A stretch of 64,000 nucleotides of DNA from Allomuricauda sp. (lineage in GTDB: Bacteria; Bacteroidota; Bacteroidia; Flavobacteriales; Flavobacteriaceae). The stretch is from positions 372,001 through 436,000 of the forward strand of contig RHLF01000001.1 in NCBI GenBank assembly GCA_003712125.1, read 5' to 3'. This document shows positions 18,128-27,531 of the stretch, one piece after another. How positions within the stretch are numbered: the stretch's first letter is position 1; each line of letters begins with the position of its first letter. The notes under the pieces are model-generated. The model did not search any database. It had not been told where the DNA came from and saw only the letters and a list, made by a program, of their open reading frames with translations. The position numbers and the translations under genes are program-made.

Positions 18128-19441
18128 TTAGTAATGAAATTGTCTGCTCTCTTCCAACAATGGATTGCGCTTGGGCTGCAATGGCACTTTCGTCAACGCA
18201 TTGAATACCCAGAAAATGAACAATCCTCCAAAAAACAGAATCCCACCAATTTCAGGTATACCAATATGCCATTGGTCTCCTACAGTAGCAGGCATTACCA
18301 TATTAAATACATCTAGATAATGTCCGAATAAAACAATTATACCTGTCATGATCACAAACCAGTTTACGCGTTTGTAATCACTGTTCATTAACACCAATAA
18401 TGGGAAAACAAAATTCAAGGCCACCATACCAAAGAAGGGAAGTTTGTAATCTTCGATTCGTGTTACGAAATAGGTAACCTCTTCAGGAATGTTAGCATAC
18501 CAAATCAGCATGAACTGCCCGAACCATAGATACGTCCAAAAGATGCTGATACCAAACATAAACTTCGCCAAATCATGAATGTGACTGTTGTTGACTTGCT
18601 CTAAATATCCCTTGGATTTCAAATAAATGGTAACAATTGCAATGGTTGTTATACCTGAAACGAACATACTGGCAAAAACATACCACCCGAATAACGTACT
18701 GAACCAGTGTGGGTCAAGACTCATGATCCAATCCCATGACATCATTGATTCGGTTATCAAATAGAAAACCAAAAAGGCTGCCGACCATCTAAAATTCTTT
18801 ACAAAATTGGAATTGTCATCAGCATCATCTTGTGCCAACGATAATCTTCGTGAATATTCACGATAAAAAATCCAACCACCCAAAAAGAGTGCTGCTCGTA
18901 TTAAAAAGAATGTTGGGTTTAAAAATCCTGCCTTACCCTGAAGCAATTCATCGTGCGCCACCGTATCGGCATCCATCCATACAAAGAGGTGATTCCAGTG
19001 CATAACCGACATGACCAAAATCACAAACACGATAATTCCCCCTGGGACCAGGTAGGCCGTTATCCCTTCCATTACTCGAAACAATAAAGGCGACCAACCC
19101 GCTTGGGCGGCCCGTTGAATGGCATAAAAGGCCAACACACCAAGTGCGATCATAAAGAAAAAGAACGCGGCCACATACAAGGCAGACCATGGTCTGTTCT
19201 GTAACTGATGCAAGAGATGCTCATCATGGGAAGCGTCGTGTTCGCCATGGGCATTCTCCTCAGCATGGGATGTTTCGCCATGTCCTCCGCCATGGCCATC
19301 ATCATGGGCCGCAGCTACTTTGGCTTTTGCCTCTTCTACCGTACTGGGTGCGTCAAAAAAACCATATCCCAAGCACAGGGCTCCCACAACCATCATTACG
19401 ATGGAACCAAGCTTTAATTTATTTGAAAACGTGTACATCAT
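18128..19441 (-). CDS. actF: Alternative complex III subunit ActF (NrfD-like quinone-site membrane subunit)
   Basis: A 437-residue polytopic membrane protein with about 10 helices, forming a membrane subunit of alternative complex III, which oxidises menaquinol and passes electrons toward the oxidase. The family shows in the downstream helices with SMMSWDWIMSLDPHWFSTLF and FLLLWYANIPEE-like FMLIWYANIPEEVTYF. The first helix (about 12-30) is followed by a strikingly histidine-rich loop (about residues 46-78, roughly ten His among Gly, Glu and Asp). That region was partly prone to false out-of-frame reading because of its composition. Its gene follows actE by 13 bp and precedes coxB. Confidence 0.93.
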   Translation of the reverse strand: MMYTFSNKLKLGSIVMMVVGALCLGYGFFDAPSTVEEAKAKVAAAHDDGHGGGHGETSHAEENAHGEHDASHDEHLLHQLQNRPWSALYVAAFFFFMIALGVLAFYAIQRAAQAGWSPLLFRVMEGITAYLVPGGIIVFVILVMSVMHWNHLFVWMDADTVAHDELLQGKAGFLNPTFFLIRAALFLGGWIFYREYSRRLSLAQDDADDNSNFVKNFRWSAAFLVFYLITESMMSWDWIMSLDPHWFSTLFGWYVFASMFVSGITTIAIVTIYLKSKGYLEQVNNSHIHDLAKFMFGISIFWTYLWFGQFMLIWYANIPEEVTYFVTRIEDYKLPFFGMVALNFVFPLLVLMNSDYKRVNWFVIMTGIIVLFGHYLDVFNMVMPATVGDQWHIGIPEIGGILFFGGLFIFWVFNALTKVPLQPKRNPLLEESRQFHY

Positions 19442-19454
19442 TGTTGTGCTTACG

Positions 19455-20024
19455 TTATTTTGTTAGGTCTTCCTTTAATTTCATCACGTATTCTGATACC
19501 TGCCACATTTCTTCCTCTCCGTGCAATTGTGCTGCGTATGAACCCATGGAGTTCAAACCATAATAAACGGTATGATACGTACTGCCAACAGTTATATTTC
19601 GAGCCACATCATCATAGCTAGGTACCCCTAAAATCTTTTCACGCTTGACCAAATGTCCTTGGCCATCTCCTTTGTTACCATGGCAAATGGCACAATAAAG
19701 GCCATAAAGCTCTGCACCTTTTTCTAAATTTTGCTCTTGCTGCAAGGAGTCTAACGGACTTGCTTGTGCACGAGCCAATTCTTTGCCTTCGGGCGTGTTT
19801 TCGAACTCGTATGGCATCCAGCCCCTTGGAATGGTATTTTCTGGTGCAACCATAGCCTCGGTTCCTTCTGGGAACAAACCGTTATCAACGGCTTCATAGG
19901 TTTCATACCCCACAGACTCATACATATTGGGCATGTATTGGTAATTGGGTTTGTTCTTATCAAAGCAAGATGTTACACCTAGCAATACGATAAAACCGGC
20001 CACTATTTTTGTGAATTGCTTCAT
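19455..20024 (-). CDS. actE: Alternative complex III subunit ActE, monoheme cytochrome c lipoprotein
   Basis: 189 residues from the ATG at 20024; a longer in-frame reading (to 20075) would place 17 non-signal residues ahead of the obvious lipoprotein signal and overlap actD, so it is rejected. The signal FTKIVAGFIVLLGVTSC ends in a lipobox Cys, so the protein is anchored on the periplasmic face. One heme c motif is present (LYCAICHGNKGDGQGHLVKR) and a Met ligand is likely in LNSMGSYAAQ. It is the electron exit/entry cytochrome of the complex. The gene starts 2 bp after actD. Confidence 0.93.
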   Translation of the reverse strand: MKQFTKIVAGFIVLLGVTSCFDKNKPNYQYMPNMYESVGYETYEAVDNGLFPEGTEAMVAPENTIPRGWMPYEFENTPEGKELARAQASPLDSLQQEQNLEKGAELYGLYCAICHGNKGDGQGHLVKREKILGVPSYDDVARNITVGSTYHTVYYGLNSMGSYAAQLHGEEEMWQVSEYVMKLKEDLTK

Positions 20025-20026
20025 AC

Positions 20027-20554
20027 CTAAGAATCCTTTTGGGTTAGGGTTACTTCTACAGCTCCTGTTTCCCACAGCAAATCTGTCAACTCTTTTTCAT
20101 TTCCATGCACCCCTACTTCCATCAAAAAATGGTCATCTGTAGTTCTTACATCAGGGTTTTCAGCCTTTTTGAAGGGCCACATCTTACTACGCAGGTAAAA
20201 CGTAATGACCATCAAATGCGCTGCAAAAAATACTGTCATTTCGAACATAATAGGAACAAAAGCAGGCATGTTCTCCAAGTAACTAAAACTTGGTTTACCA
20301 CCAATATCTTGAGGCCAGTCTTCGATCATGATATAATTCATCATGACAATAGCAACTGTAAGCCCCAAACAACCATACATGAATGAGGTAATGGCAATGC
20401 GTGTGTCTTCCAATCCCATTGCTTTATCCAAACCATGCACCGGAAAAGGTGTGTAGACCTCTTCGATATGATGATGTTCGGCACGAACCTTTTTAACGGC
20501 ATGCATCAGTATGTCATCGTCATTGTAAAGTGCGTGTATAACTTTCGATGCCAT
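20027..20554 (-). CDS. actD: Alternative complex III subunit ActD (DUF3341)
   Basis: 175 residues from the ATG at 20554 (MASKVIHALYNDDDILMHAV). An in-frame upstream ATG lies within actC and is not needed. The N-terminal cytoplasmic part resembles ActD proteins (HHIEEVYTPFPVHGLDKAMG, with the conserved PFPVHGLD). Two transmembrane helices follow (about 60-80 and 100-122) and a short hydrophilic C-terminus. It has no cofactor and serves as a structural membrane subunit. The 2-bp gaps on either side (actC stop, actE start) indicate tight coupling. Confidence 0.93.
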   Translation of the reverse strand: MASKVIHALYNDDDILMHAVKKVRAEHHHIEEVYTPFPVHGLDKAMGLEDTRIAITSFMYGCLGLTVAIVMMNYIMIEDWPQDIGGKPSFSYLENMPAFVPIMFEMTVFFAAHLMVITFYLRSKMWPFKKAENPDVRTTDDHFLMEVGVHGNEKELTDLLWETGAVEVTLTQKDS

Positions 20555-20556
20555 AA

Positions 20557-22272
20557 TTACTTTTTGTTGTTCAACTTTTTGGCTTGACCTGCCCAATCAT
20601 CACGTTGTGCCCTTCCAGGGAAGGAACCCGTAATCGAATCTAACAAGTCGTATTCCTTTTTGGTCATTTTACTCACTTGCGCAAAAGTGAAAATCCCAAT
20701 TTGGTTTAAGGTTTGTTCCATTTGCGGACCAATACCTTTGACCTTTTTCAAATCGTCTGGTGTCTCTTTGTCCTTATCAAATGTACCTATGGCATTTAAC
20801 AAGGATGACACCTCTTTATTTTCAGCTTCCTTCTTTGGTTTGGCTGCCTTTTTGGACTTTCCTTTAGCCGGCATTTCATACAATGCCTTTCCAGATTCCC
20901 GAAGGTTTTTATAGCGTTCACCTGAAGACTTTAGAATTGATTTTACTTCCGCTTGGGCAATCACCGGGAAGGTTCTGGAATACAATAGGAAGAGTACAAA
21001 GAAGAATCCTATGGTACCAATAAATATACCTATATCCACGAAGGTTGGCGAGAACATCGTCCAAGAAGATGGCAAATAGTCTCTATGCAAAGAGGTAACG
21101 ATAATCACAAATCGTTCAAACCACATTCCGATATTTACCACTATCGAAATAAAGAATGAGAACATGATGCTTGTGCGCAATTTTTTGAACCACATAAACT
21201 GTGGTGAAAACACATTACATGTCATCATTGCCCAGTACGCCCACCAATAGGGGCCCGTAGCACGATTTAAGAATGCATATTGTTCATATTCAACTCCAGA
21301 GTACCATGCGATAAAAAGCTCAGTGATATAGGCACAACCCACAATCGAACCCGTAATCATGATTACAATGTTCATCAGTTCGATATGCTGTACCGTAATG
21401 TAAGCCTCCAAATGACACACCTTTCGCATGATGATCAGTAGTGTTTGAACCATGGCAAAACCAGAGAAAATTGCACCAGCAACAAAGTATGGTGGGAATA
21501 TCGTGGTATGCCATCCTGGAATAACCGAGGTAGCAAAGTCAAAGGATACAATAGTGTGTACTGAAAGTACCAGTGGTGTTGCCAAACCAGCGAGCACCAA
21601 TGAAACCTCTTCAAAACGTTGCCAATCTTTGGCGCGACCTGTCCAACCAAAACTCAAAAGGCTGTATATTTTCTTTTGAAAAGGTTTGACCGCCCTATCG
21701 CGAATCATGGCGAAATCTGGAAGCAATCCTGTCCACCAGAATACCAAGGATACAGAAAGATAGGTAGAGATGGCAAATACATCCCATAATAAGGGAGAAT
21801 TGAAATTTACCCAAAGTGACCCAAACTGGTTAGGAATCGGAAGTACCCAGTAGGCCAACCAAGGTCGCCCCATGTGAATAATGGGAAACAGACCCGCCTG
21901 AATTACCGAGAAAATGGTCATTGCCTCAGCAGAACGGTTAATCGCCATCCTCCATTTTTGGCGGAACAGTAACAATACTGCAGAAATCAAGGTACCGGCG
22001 TGACCAATACCAACCCACCACACAAAGTTTGTAATATCCCAGGCCCAGTTAACGGTAGGATTCAGACCCCAAACCCCAATACCTGTTGAAATCGTATAGA
22101 TGATGCACCCAAGACCCCATAAAAAAGCAGCCAAGGCAATACTAAAAACTATCCACCATTGCTTATTGGCCTTTCCCTCAACAGGAGCCGCAATATCAAC
22201 AGTGACATCGTGATAGCCTTTGTCGCCTAGTACTAAGGGTTTTCGTATTGGTGCTTCGTAATGCGATGCCAT
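20557..22272 (-). CDS. actC: Alternative complex III subunit ActC (NrfD-like) with C-terminal helix-hairpin-helix extension
   Basis: 571 residues. The first about 460 are a polysulfide-reductase/NrfD-type membrane protein with about 10 helices that carries the quinol site; GIGHAGTLISAVLLLFRQKW and IIHMGRPWLAYWVLPIP are typical. After a Lys/Ala/Glu linker (about 465-490) there is an extra soluble domain (about 500-571) containing DDLKKVKGIGPQMEQTLNQI. This matches the small helix-hairpin-helix 'GIGP' fold that is seen in nucleic-acid proteins and as tails of some respiratory subunits. Its role here is unknown; attachment to a ribosome, DNA or another subunit is conjecture. The gene precedes actD by 2 bp. 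Confidence 0.93.
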   Translation of the reverse strand: MASHYEAPIRKPLVLGDKGYHDVTVDIAAPVEGKANKQWWIVFSIALAAFLWGLGCIIYTISTGIGVWGLNPTVNWAWDITNFVWWVGIGHAGTLISAVLLLFRQKWRMAINRSAEAMTIFSVIQAGLFPIIHMGRPWLAYWVLPIPNQFGSLWVNFNSPLLWDVFAISTYLSVSLVFWWTGLLPDFAMIRDRAVKPFQKKIYSLLSFGWTGRAKDWQRFEEVSLVLAGLATPLVLSVHTIVSFDFATSVIPGWHTTIFPPYFVAGAIFSGFAMVQTLLIIMRKVCHLEAYITVQHIELMNIVIMITGSIVGCAYITELFIAWYSGVEYEQYAFLNRATGPYWWAYWAMMTCNVFSPQFMWFKKLRTSIMFSFFISIVVNIGMWFERFVIIVTSLHRDYLPSSWTMFSPTFVDIGIFIGTIGFFFVLFLLYSRTFPVIAQAEVKSILKSSGERYKNLRESGKALYEMPAKGKSKKAAKPKKEAENKEVSSLLNAIGTFDKDKETPDDLKKVKGIGPQMEQTLNQIGIFTFAQVSKMTKKEYDLLDSITGSFPGRAQRDDWAGQAKKLNNKK

Positions 22273-22301
22273 ATTTTATATTCTAGTTGCTTACTTTTTT
22301 A

Positions 22302-25300
22302 TTACGCTTTATCTGTATTTCTCACCTTAACATGATAGAACACGTTGGGCTTGGTTCCGACATGCTCAAGCAAATGATAAGCTCTATCATCCTCAGCCAA
22401 TTGAGCGATAACACTACCTTCTTCATTCAAGTCACCGAAACGCATGGCTCCTGATGAGCATGCAGCTGAACATGCACAAGCATCATTAAACTCTCCTTTA
22501 GCCACGGGTCTTCCTTCCCTCTTCGCTTTCAATATGACCGCCTGGGTTGTTTGTATGCAGAAAGAGCATTTTTCCATGACCCCTCGTGATCGAACTACAA
22601 CATCAGGATTGATGACCATTTTACCAAGGTCATTGTTCATGTTGTAATCAAACTCGTCATTGTTGTTGTATAGAAACCAGTTGAATCGTCTTACTTTGTA
22701 TGGACAGTTATTGGCACAGTATCGCGTACCCACACAACGGTTGTAAGCCATGTGATTTTGCCCTTGACGACCATGAGAGGTCGCAGCAACCGGACAAACT
22801 GTCTCACAAGGGGCATGGTTACAGTGCTGACACATAACGGGTTGAAAAGCCACTTGCGGATTGGCAGAAGGATCTTCCATCTCACCGAAGCCACTAAGGG
22901 AACCATTTTCTCCCCATAATCCATCCAGATTATCTTTCTTTTCATTGTCGCCTTCAAACGTACTTTCAGAAGAATAATAACGATCGATACGCAACCAATG
23001 CATATCACGTGATTTTCGCATTTCTTCCTTACCTACCACAGGAACGTTATTTTCAGCATGGCAGGCAATCACACAAGCACCACAACCGGTACATGCATTA
23101 AGGTCGATTGAAAGATTAAAATGGTGTCCGATCGAACGGTCGAACGAATCCCAAAGGTCAGCCTCAGGAGAACTGGCAGAAATCATTTCATGATCTTTCG
23201 AAACATGGGGTTTTTCATTCCAGACGTAATCACCGTATTGGTTTTTCTCTTTGGTATTAAAAATTTCAAGGGTGGTTTCTTTAATGATATCACCACGCCC
23301 CATTAAGGTGTTTTGCAATTGGATGCATGCAAATTCATGGATTCCTTCCGCTTTACTGATCGATACAGATTGGGTGGAATTAAAATTTTGATACAATTTA
23401 TAGGCGTTCACCCCTGTTTGCATCTCTTTTTGCATGCCCGCTTTTTTCCCATACCCAAAGGAAAGACCCACAGTACCTGCTGCCTGTCCTGGTTGGATTA
23501 AAACGGGAACCTTTTCTAGGGTTACGTCATCTACAGTGACATTGACATAACTACCATTCAAAGCGCCATTGGCAACATTGTAATTTTCGATGCCCAAATT
23601 CGCTGCATCTGCTTTCGACATGGTCAGGTAGTTATCCCAAGTTGTTCTTGAGATTGGATCGGGAAATTCTTGCAACCAGGGATTGTTTGCCTGTTTTCCG
23701 TCACCCATACCCACTTTGGCATACAACTGCAATTCCATTGGTGATGCCACAGTGTTGACCAATGATCGAACTGCCGCCGCAATCGGGGCAACTGTCGTAC
23801 TTGTTTCTTGGGCTTCGCTGTCTTCAGAGCTAAGGTCGGCACCATTTTCTACAGGTGCTTGTGCCCCTGAGAACACCCCATCCTGTAAGGCCTGGTTCCA
23901 ACTTGAACCGTTCAAAATTCCTGCACCCCAGGTTTCACGAACATAGTCATAATACGTTTGCTCGCTGCCCATCCATAACAATAAGGCTGCCTGCATTTGT
24001 CTTGTATCAAACAACTCACGAATTACAGGTTGTTGCAAGCTGTAATATCCTTTTTTGATTTCTGCATCACCCCATCCTTCCAAATAGTGCGAAGACGCAG
24101 CCACATAATCCACAGCTTGCGCGGTTTCGTCATTGGTAAAGGCAAAAGACACAGAAATATCAACTTTCTCCAATCCTGAAACAAAGGCTTCACTATTCGG
24201 TAAGGAATAAACAGGGTTGACCCCATCCATTATCAAAGCACCAACGCGACCGGCATTCATATCGCCAATCAATTTATTGACCTGGGCTATATTACCTTGT
24301 CGCACATACTTTGGGTTGTCGGTGTCAATCACCTCACTTGCCAATAACTGGTTGATGGCCAACACAACACCTTGTGCGTTTTCATCATCAAGTCCACTTA
24401 CGACTACCGCTTTTTCACCAGCCTTTTTAATTTCTTCGAACAACATGTCGACTACTTCATCAACATTTGAAGTACCTCCGCCAACGGTGCTCCCATTCAA
24501 TTTCCCATAGAGTTTGGCAAGTGCCACTTTTTGCTCTGCAGAATTCATTGGAAAACGATGATCCGCGTTGGCCCCTGACAATGACATATTACCTTCTAGC
24601 TGAATATGTTTTGACATTGTTCCATTTTTGGGAACGCGTCCTTTTGCATAACCGGAATCATACCCACCACCTTGCCAATCACCTAAAAAGTCTGCGCCAA
24701 AAGAAACAATCAAGCTCGCTTTTTCGAAATCGTAATCGGCTAGTGCCCGTTCACCAAAATTGGCTTCAAAAGCGTTCAGGGCCGCATCTTCTGCGATGGC
24801 GTCATAGGTAACGTGCTCAACATTACCATTGGCTGCTGCAAAATCAGCAATTAATCTTTTTGTAGAAGGGCTGGCATAAGTCTGTGTCAACAACACCACT
24901 TTTTTGCCTGAATTCTTAAGGGCGCCCAATTTCGCGCGAACATTGGCATCCAATATTTTCCATTCAACCGGTCCATAGTTCCCCTCCAAATCCTTGGCCA
25001 TTGGCCCTTGAACCCTTTTACTATCGTATAGGGAAAGAACAGAGGCATTTACACGAGCATTTGCAGCACCGTGTACCTTAGCATCCTTGTTGTTTTCTAT
25101 CTTAATAGGTCGCCCTTCGCGAGTCTTCACCAATATGCTGGCAAAATCATATCCATCATTAATGGTGGTTGCGTAATAATCGGCAACACCGGGAATGATA
25201 TTGTCAGGCTGAACCACATAGGGTATCGATTTATGCACGGGACCTTCACAAGCGGCCATAGTGGCTGCCGCTGTACTAAAGCCAACGTATTTCAGAAAAT

Positions 25301-25460
25301 CTCTACGGGTGGTATTTGAATCGGCCAGGTTTTCCTTATCGCCTAAAAATTCATCGACAGGAATTGGCTCAACAAATTCATTTTGTTTTAGCGTCTCAAT
25401 TATGGAATCGTTCGGATTTAGCTCCGCTTCACTCTTCCAATATTTTTTGTTTGATGCCAT
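22302..25460 (-). CDS. actB: Alternative complex III subunit ActB (molybdopterin-like/iron-sulfur fusion)
   Basis: 1,052 residues from the ATG at 25460 (MASNKKYWKSEAEL); an in-frame ATG 45 bp upstream would overlap actA and is disfavoured. The N-terminus holds a twin-arginine signal (TTRRDFLKYVGFSTAAATMA) ending near a Cys. The middle about 600 residues resemble a molybdopterin oxidoreductase but, as in other ActB proteins, without an obvious cofactor ligand. The C-terminal ferredoxin part carries four cysteine sets: CTGCGACVIACHAEN, CQHCNHAPCETVCPV, CVGTRYCANNCPYKVRRFNW, and CSFC plus DACACSAACSSGA. These bind three [4Fe-4S] and one [3Fe-4S]-type clusters in characterised complexes. The protein acts on the periplasmic side with ActA. 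Confidence 0.95.
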   Translation of the reverse strand: MASNKKYWKSEAELNPNDSIIETLKQNEFVEPIPVDEFLGDKENLADSNTTRRDFLKYVGFSTAAATMAACEGPVHKSIPYVVQPDNIIPGVADYYATTINDGYDFASILVKTREGRPIKIENNKDAKVHGAANARVNASVLSLYDSKRVQGPMAKDLEGNYGPVEWKILDANVRAKLGALKNSGKKVVLLTQTYASPSTKRLIADFAAANGNVEHVTYDAIAEDAALNAFEANFGERALADYDFEKASLIVSFGADFLGDWQGGGYDSGYAKGRVPKNGTMSKHIQLEGNMSLSGANADHRFPMNSAEQKVALAKLYGKLNGSTVGGGTSNVDEVVDMLFEEIKKAGEKAVVVSGLDDENAQGVVLAINQLLASEVIDTDNPKYVRQGNIAQVNKLIGDMNAGRVGALIMDGVNPVYSLPNSEAFVSGLEKVDISVSFAFTNDETAQAVDYVAASSHYLEGWGDAEIKKGYYSLQQPVIRELFDTRQMQAALLLWMGSEQTYYDYVRETWGAGILNGSSWNQALQDGVFSGAQAPVENGADLSSEDSEAQETSTTVAPIAAAVRSLVNTVASPMELQLYAKVGMGDGKQANNPWLQEFPDPISRTTWDNYLTMSKADAANLGIENYNVANGALNGSYVNVTVDDVTLEKVPVLIQPGQAAGTVGLSFGYGKKAGMQKEMQTGVNAYKLYQNFNSTQSVSISKAEGIHEFACIQLQNTLMGRGDIIKETTLEIFNTKEKNQYGDYVWNEKPHVSKDHEMISASSPEADLWDSFDRSIGHHFNLSIDLNACTGCGACVIACHAENNVPVVGKEEMRKSRDMHWLRIDRYYSSESTFEGDNEKKDNLDGLWGENGSLSGFGEMEDPSANPQVAFQPVMCQHCNHAPCETVCPVAATSHGRQGQNHMAYNRCVGTRYCANNCPYKVRRFNWFLYNNNDEFDYNMNNDLGKMVINPDVVVRSRGVMEKCSFCIQTTQAVILKAKREGRPVAKGEFNDACACSAACSSGAMRFGDLNEEGSVIAQLAEDDRAYHLLEHVGTKPNVFYHVKVRNTDKA

Positions 25461-25485
25461 ACGTTTTAGAACTATCTTTCTTTTA

Positions 25486-26859
25486 TTAATAGTGGCATTT
25501 ACCACACTCTAAAGCTCCCATTTGAGCAGCGGTTAGTTTTGTAACCCCATATTTCTTCGAAAGCTCTTCGTGGATTTTTTTATAATAATCGTTATTGGCC
25601 AAGTTGACCTCAGTTTCTCGGTGACAATCAATACACCATCCCATGGTCAATGGTGAATACTGGTACATAACTTCCATCTCCTCTACCGGACCATGACAGG
25701 TCTGGCATTCTACACCAGCAACAGAGACATGCTGCGAGTGGTTAAAATAAACAAAGTCGGGTAGGTTATGAATGCGTACCCATTCTACTGGTTGGGTCTC
25801 ACCTGTGTAACGTTGGTTTTCTTCATCCCAACCCACAGCCTTATACAGTTTCTTGATTTCCTTGGTGTAAAATTCGTTGGTGTATCCATTGGCCAAATCC
25901 TCCGCACTAGGTCCTTCAGGATTTCCCGTATACTGGTAAATTGACTTATGGCAATTCATACAGACATTAAGGGCAGGAATACCCGAATGTTTGGAAACAC
26001 GCGCAGAAGAGTGACAGTACTTACACTCTATCTTGTTATCACCGGCGTGAATCTTGTGTGAATAATGTATGGGTTGTACGGGTGCATAGCCTTGATCGAT
26101 GCCAACTTGAGACATCCAAGCATAGGCATAGTAAGCACTTGCCAATAATAGAAATACGACACTAACCAGAACCAAAAACTGGTTTTGGGCAAAAGCCTTC
26201 CAAATTGGAGTGCGTTGTTGCGCCCCTTGTCGCACCACTTCAACACCATTGGCCTCGGCAATTTTTCTTAGGGTTCGATTCACCAAGAAAAGCATTACGA
26301 CCAAGATGCCGAATACCAATGCCAAGGCTCCCAAGATGATATTATTTGAAATACCACCAGAAGCATCCCCTCCTGAACCTTCACCACCCGCAGCAACTGC
26401 GGCAGCAACTGGTGCCGGAGCCGGAGCAGCCGTATAGGCTAAAATATTGTCAATATCGGCATTACTCAAGGTCGGAAACGCCGTCATTGCCGATTGGTTG
26501 TACTCGGCATATATCTTGTTGGCATAAGAATCACCAGATGCAATTACACCTGCACTATTCTTAATCCATGCATATAACCATTCTTTATCCAATCCTTCAT
26601 CTTCTGCCAACCTTGCTTCCACATTTGCCAAAGCAGGGCCAGTCATCTTACGGTTCAAAGCATGACAAGCGGCACAATTTTGATTGAACAGTTGTTTTCC
26701 AGCGACTGGGTCACCACCACCAGCCGAAGCATCAGTTTCCTCAACAACAGTCTGTTCAGCTGCAGCTTCGTCTTGAGCATTAACGGAAAATGTTAGGAAT
26801 AAGAAGAATAAAAAGCTAAAAACCAGTGAGAATTGAGTGCGGCCCGAAACCTTTTTCAT
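25486..26859 (-). CDS. actA: Alternative complex III subunit ActA: multiheme cytochrome c with N-terminal monoheme domain
   Basis: 457 residues and the first gene of the operon. A signal peptide (about 1-28, ending VNAQ) is followed by a monoheme cytochrome c domain (NCAACHALNRK, heme Cys at about 62 and 65) and a Gly/Ala/Pro linker. Next come a transmembrane helix (about 175-193), a second one (about 226-245), and the ActA pentaheme part with CKYCHSSAR, CMNCHKSIY, CQTCHGPVE, CIDCHRETE and a terminal CGKCHY. Six CXXCH in all. The extra N-terminal heme domain distinguishes this from the plain pentaheme form. The product receives electrons from ActB and hands them to ActE or the oxidase. Confidence 0.94.
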   Translation of the reverse strand: MKKVSGRTQFSLVFSFLFFLFLTFSVNAQDEAAAEQTVVEETDASAGGGDPVAGKQLFNQNCAACHALNRKMTGPALANVEARLAEDEGLDKEWLYAWIKNSAGVIASGDSYANKIYAEYNQSAMTAFPTLSNADIDNILAYTAAPAPAPVAAAVAAGGEGSGGDASGGISNNIILGALALVFGILVVMLFLVNRTLRKIAEANGVEVVRQGAQQRTPIWKAFAQNQFLVLVSVVFLLLASAYYAYAWMSQVGIDQGYAPVQPIHYSHKIHAGDNKIECKYCHSSARVSKHSGIPALNVCMNCHKSIYQYTGNPEGPSAEDLANGYTNEFYTKEIKKLYKAVGWDEENQRYTGETQPVEWVRIHNLPDFVYFNHSQHVSVAGVECQTCHGPVEEMEVMYQYSPLTMGWCIDCHRETEVNLANNDYYKKIHEELSKKYGVTKLTAAQMGALECGKCHY

Positions 26860-26945
26860 GTTGTCGTAGTTTCAATCGAAATTTTGGCACGATAATTACT
26901 ATTGATACTGTGTAAGTTAGCTTTTATCGTGGTTTAAATCGGCTA

Positions 26946-26953
26946 CAAAAATA
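26946..26953 (-). promoter_or_regulatory. Probable -7 box for the act-cox operon
   Basis: The minus strand reads TATTTTTG (TAnnTTTG), 86 bp upstream of the actA ATG. No exact TTG is at 17-20 bp, so only the -7 element supports it. The remaining leader has no notable hairpin that I can see. Confidence 0.45.
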
Positions 26954-27053
26954 CGACACAGCGTGATTTTTTAAAATGTTAAGGGAAGTATAATATACAA
27001 TTTATAATTATTCTAAATAATGAAAAATTTACATCATGGCTACCATAATAAAT

Positions 27054-27061
27054 TAACTTTG
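27054..27061 (+). promoter_or_regulatory. Probable -7 box for the SPOR-domain gene
   Basis: TAACTTTG matches TAnnTTTG exactly and lies 26 bp upstream of the ATG at 27088. A clear TTG -33 element is missing (a TTTA lies about 23 bp upstream). Confidence 0.45.
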
Positions 27062-27087
27062 CTATCCGTTTAATTTTCAGCAGCTAT

Positions 27088-27465
27088 ATGAAAACAAGAA
27101 TTACCCATATATCGATCTGCCTATTCTTTTTTTCCTGGGGCGCATATGCACAAGAAGGACAACTCAATATCGAAAAAGACCCCAAGATCGACGAGCTCGT
27201 TGAAGTGTACAAAAAGGTGAATTCAAAAAAATCGTACTATCAAATTCAAGTAGGATTTGGCACCTATCAAAAGGCTCAAAACCTGAAATCACAAATTGAT
27301 ATTGATTTTCCGGACTGGTACTCAAAAATCGAATTCGAGTCACCCACCTATAGGGTACGTTTGGGAAGGTTTAAAACAAAATTGGAAGCTGAGCGCCGGT
27401 ATTTGGAAGTCAGAAAAAAGTATCCGAATGCCATGCTTTTAAAACCTGAAAGTACAGGGCGATAA
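27088..27465 (+). CDS. Small exported SPOR-domain protein
   Basis: 125 residues: signal peptide (about 1-22, ending WGAYAQ), a short acidic spacer, then a SPOR fold (about 45-122) with YYQIQVGFGTYQKAQNLKSQ and YRVRLGRFKTKLEAERRYLE. SPOR domains bind glycan strands lacking stem peptides at division sites, so a periplasmic peptidoglycan-associated role is likely. No other domain is attached. It is divergent from the act operon (228-bp gap with a -7 box for each) and convergent with infB, with no clear terminator in the 66-bp gap. Confidence 0.88.
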   Translation: MKTRITHISICLFFFSWGAYAQEGQLNIEKDPKIDELVEVYKKVNSKKSYYQIQVGFGTYQKAQNLKSQIDIDFPDWYSKIEFESPTYRVRLGRFKTKLEAERRYLEVRKKYPNAMLLKPESTGR

Positions 27466-27531
27466 ACAATACCCCCTCCTTTTATATACTGGGAACGGAA
27501 ATCCTTGACCTAATCAGTAAATCTGCTGTTC

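Noticed and set aside
19189-19417. Plus-strand frames rich in His/Gly over actF.
   Set aside because: They are produced by the histidine-rich ActF loop read on the other strand.
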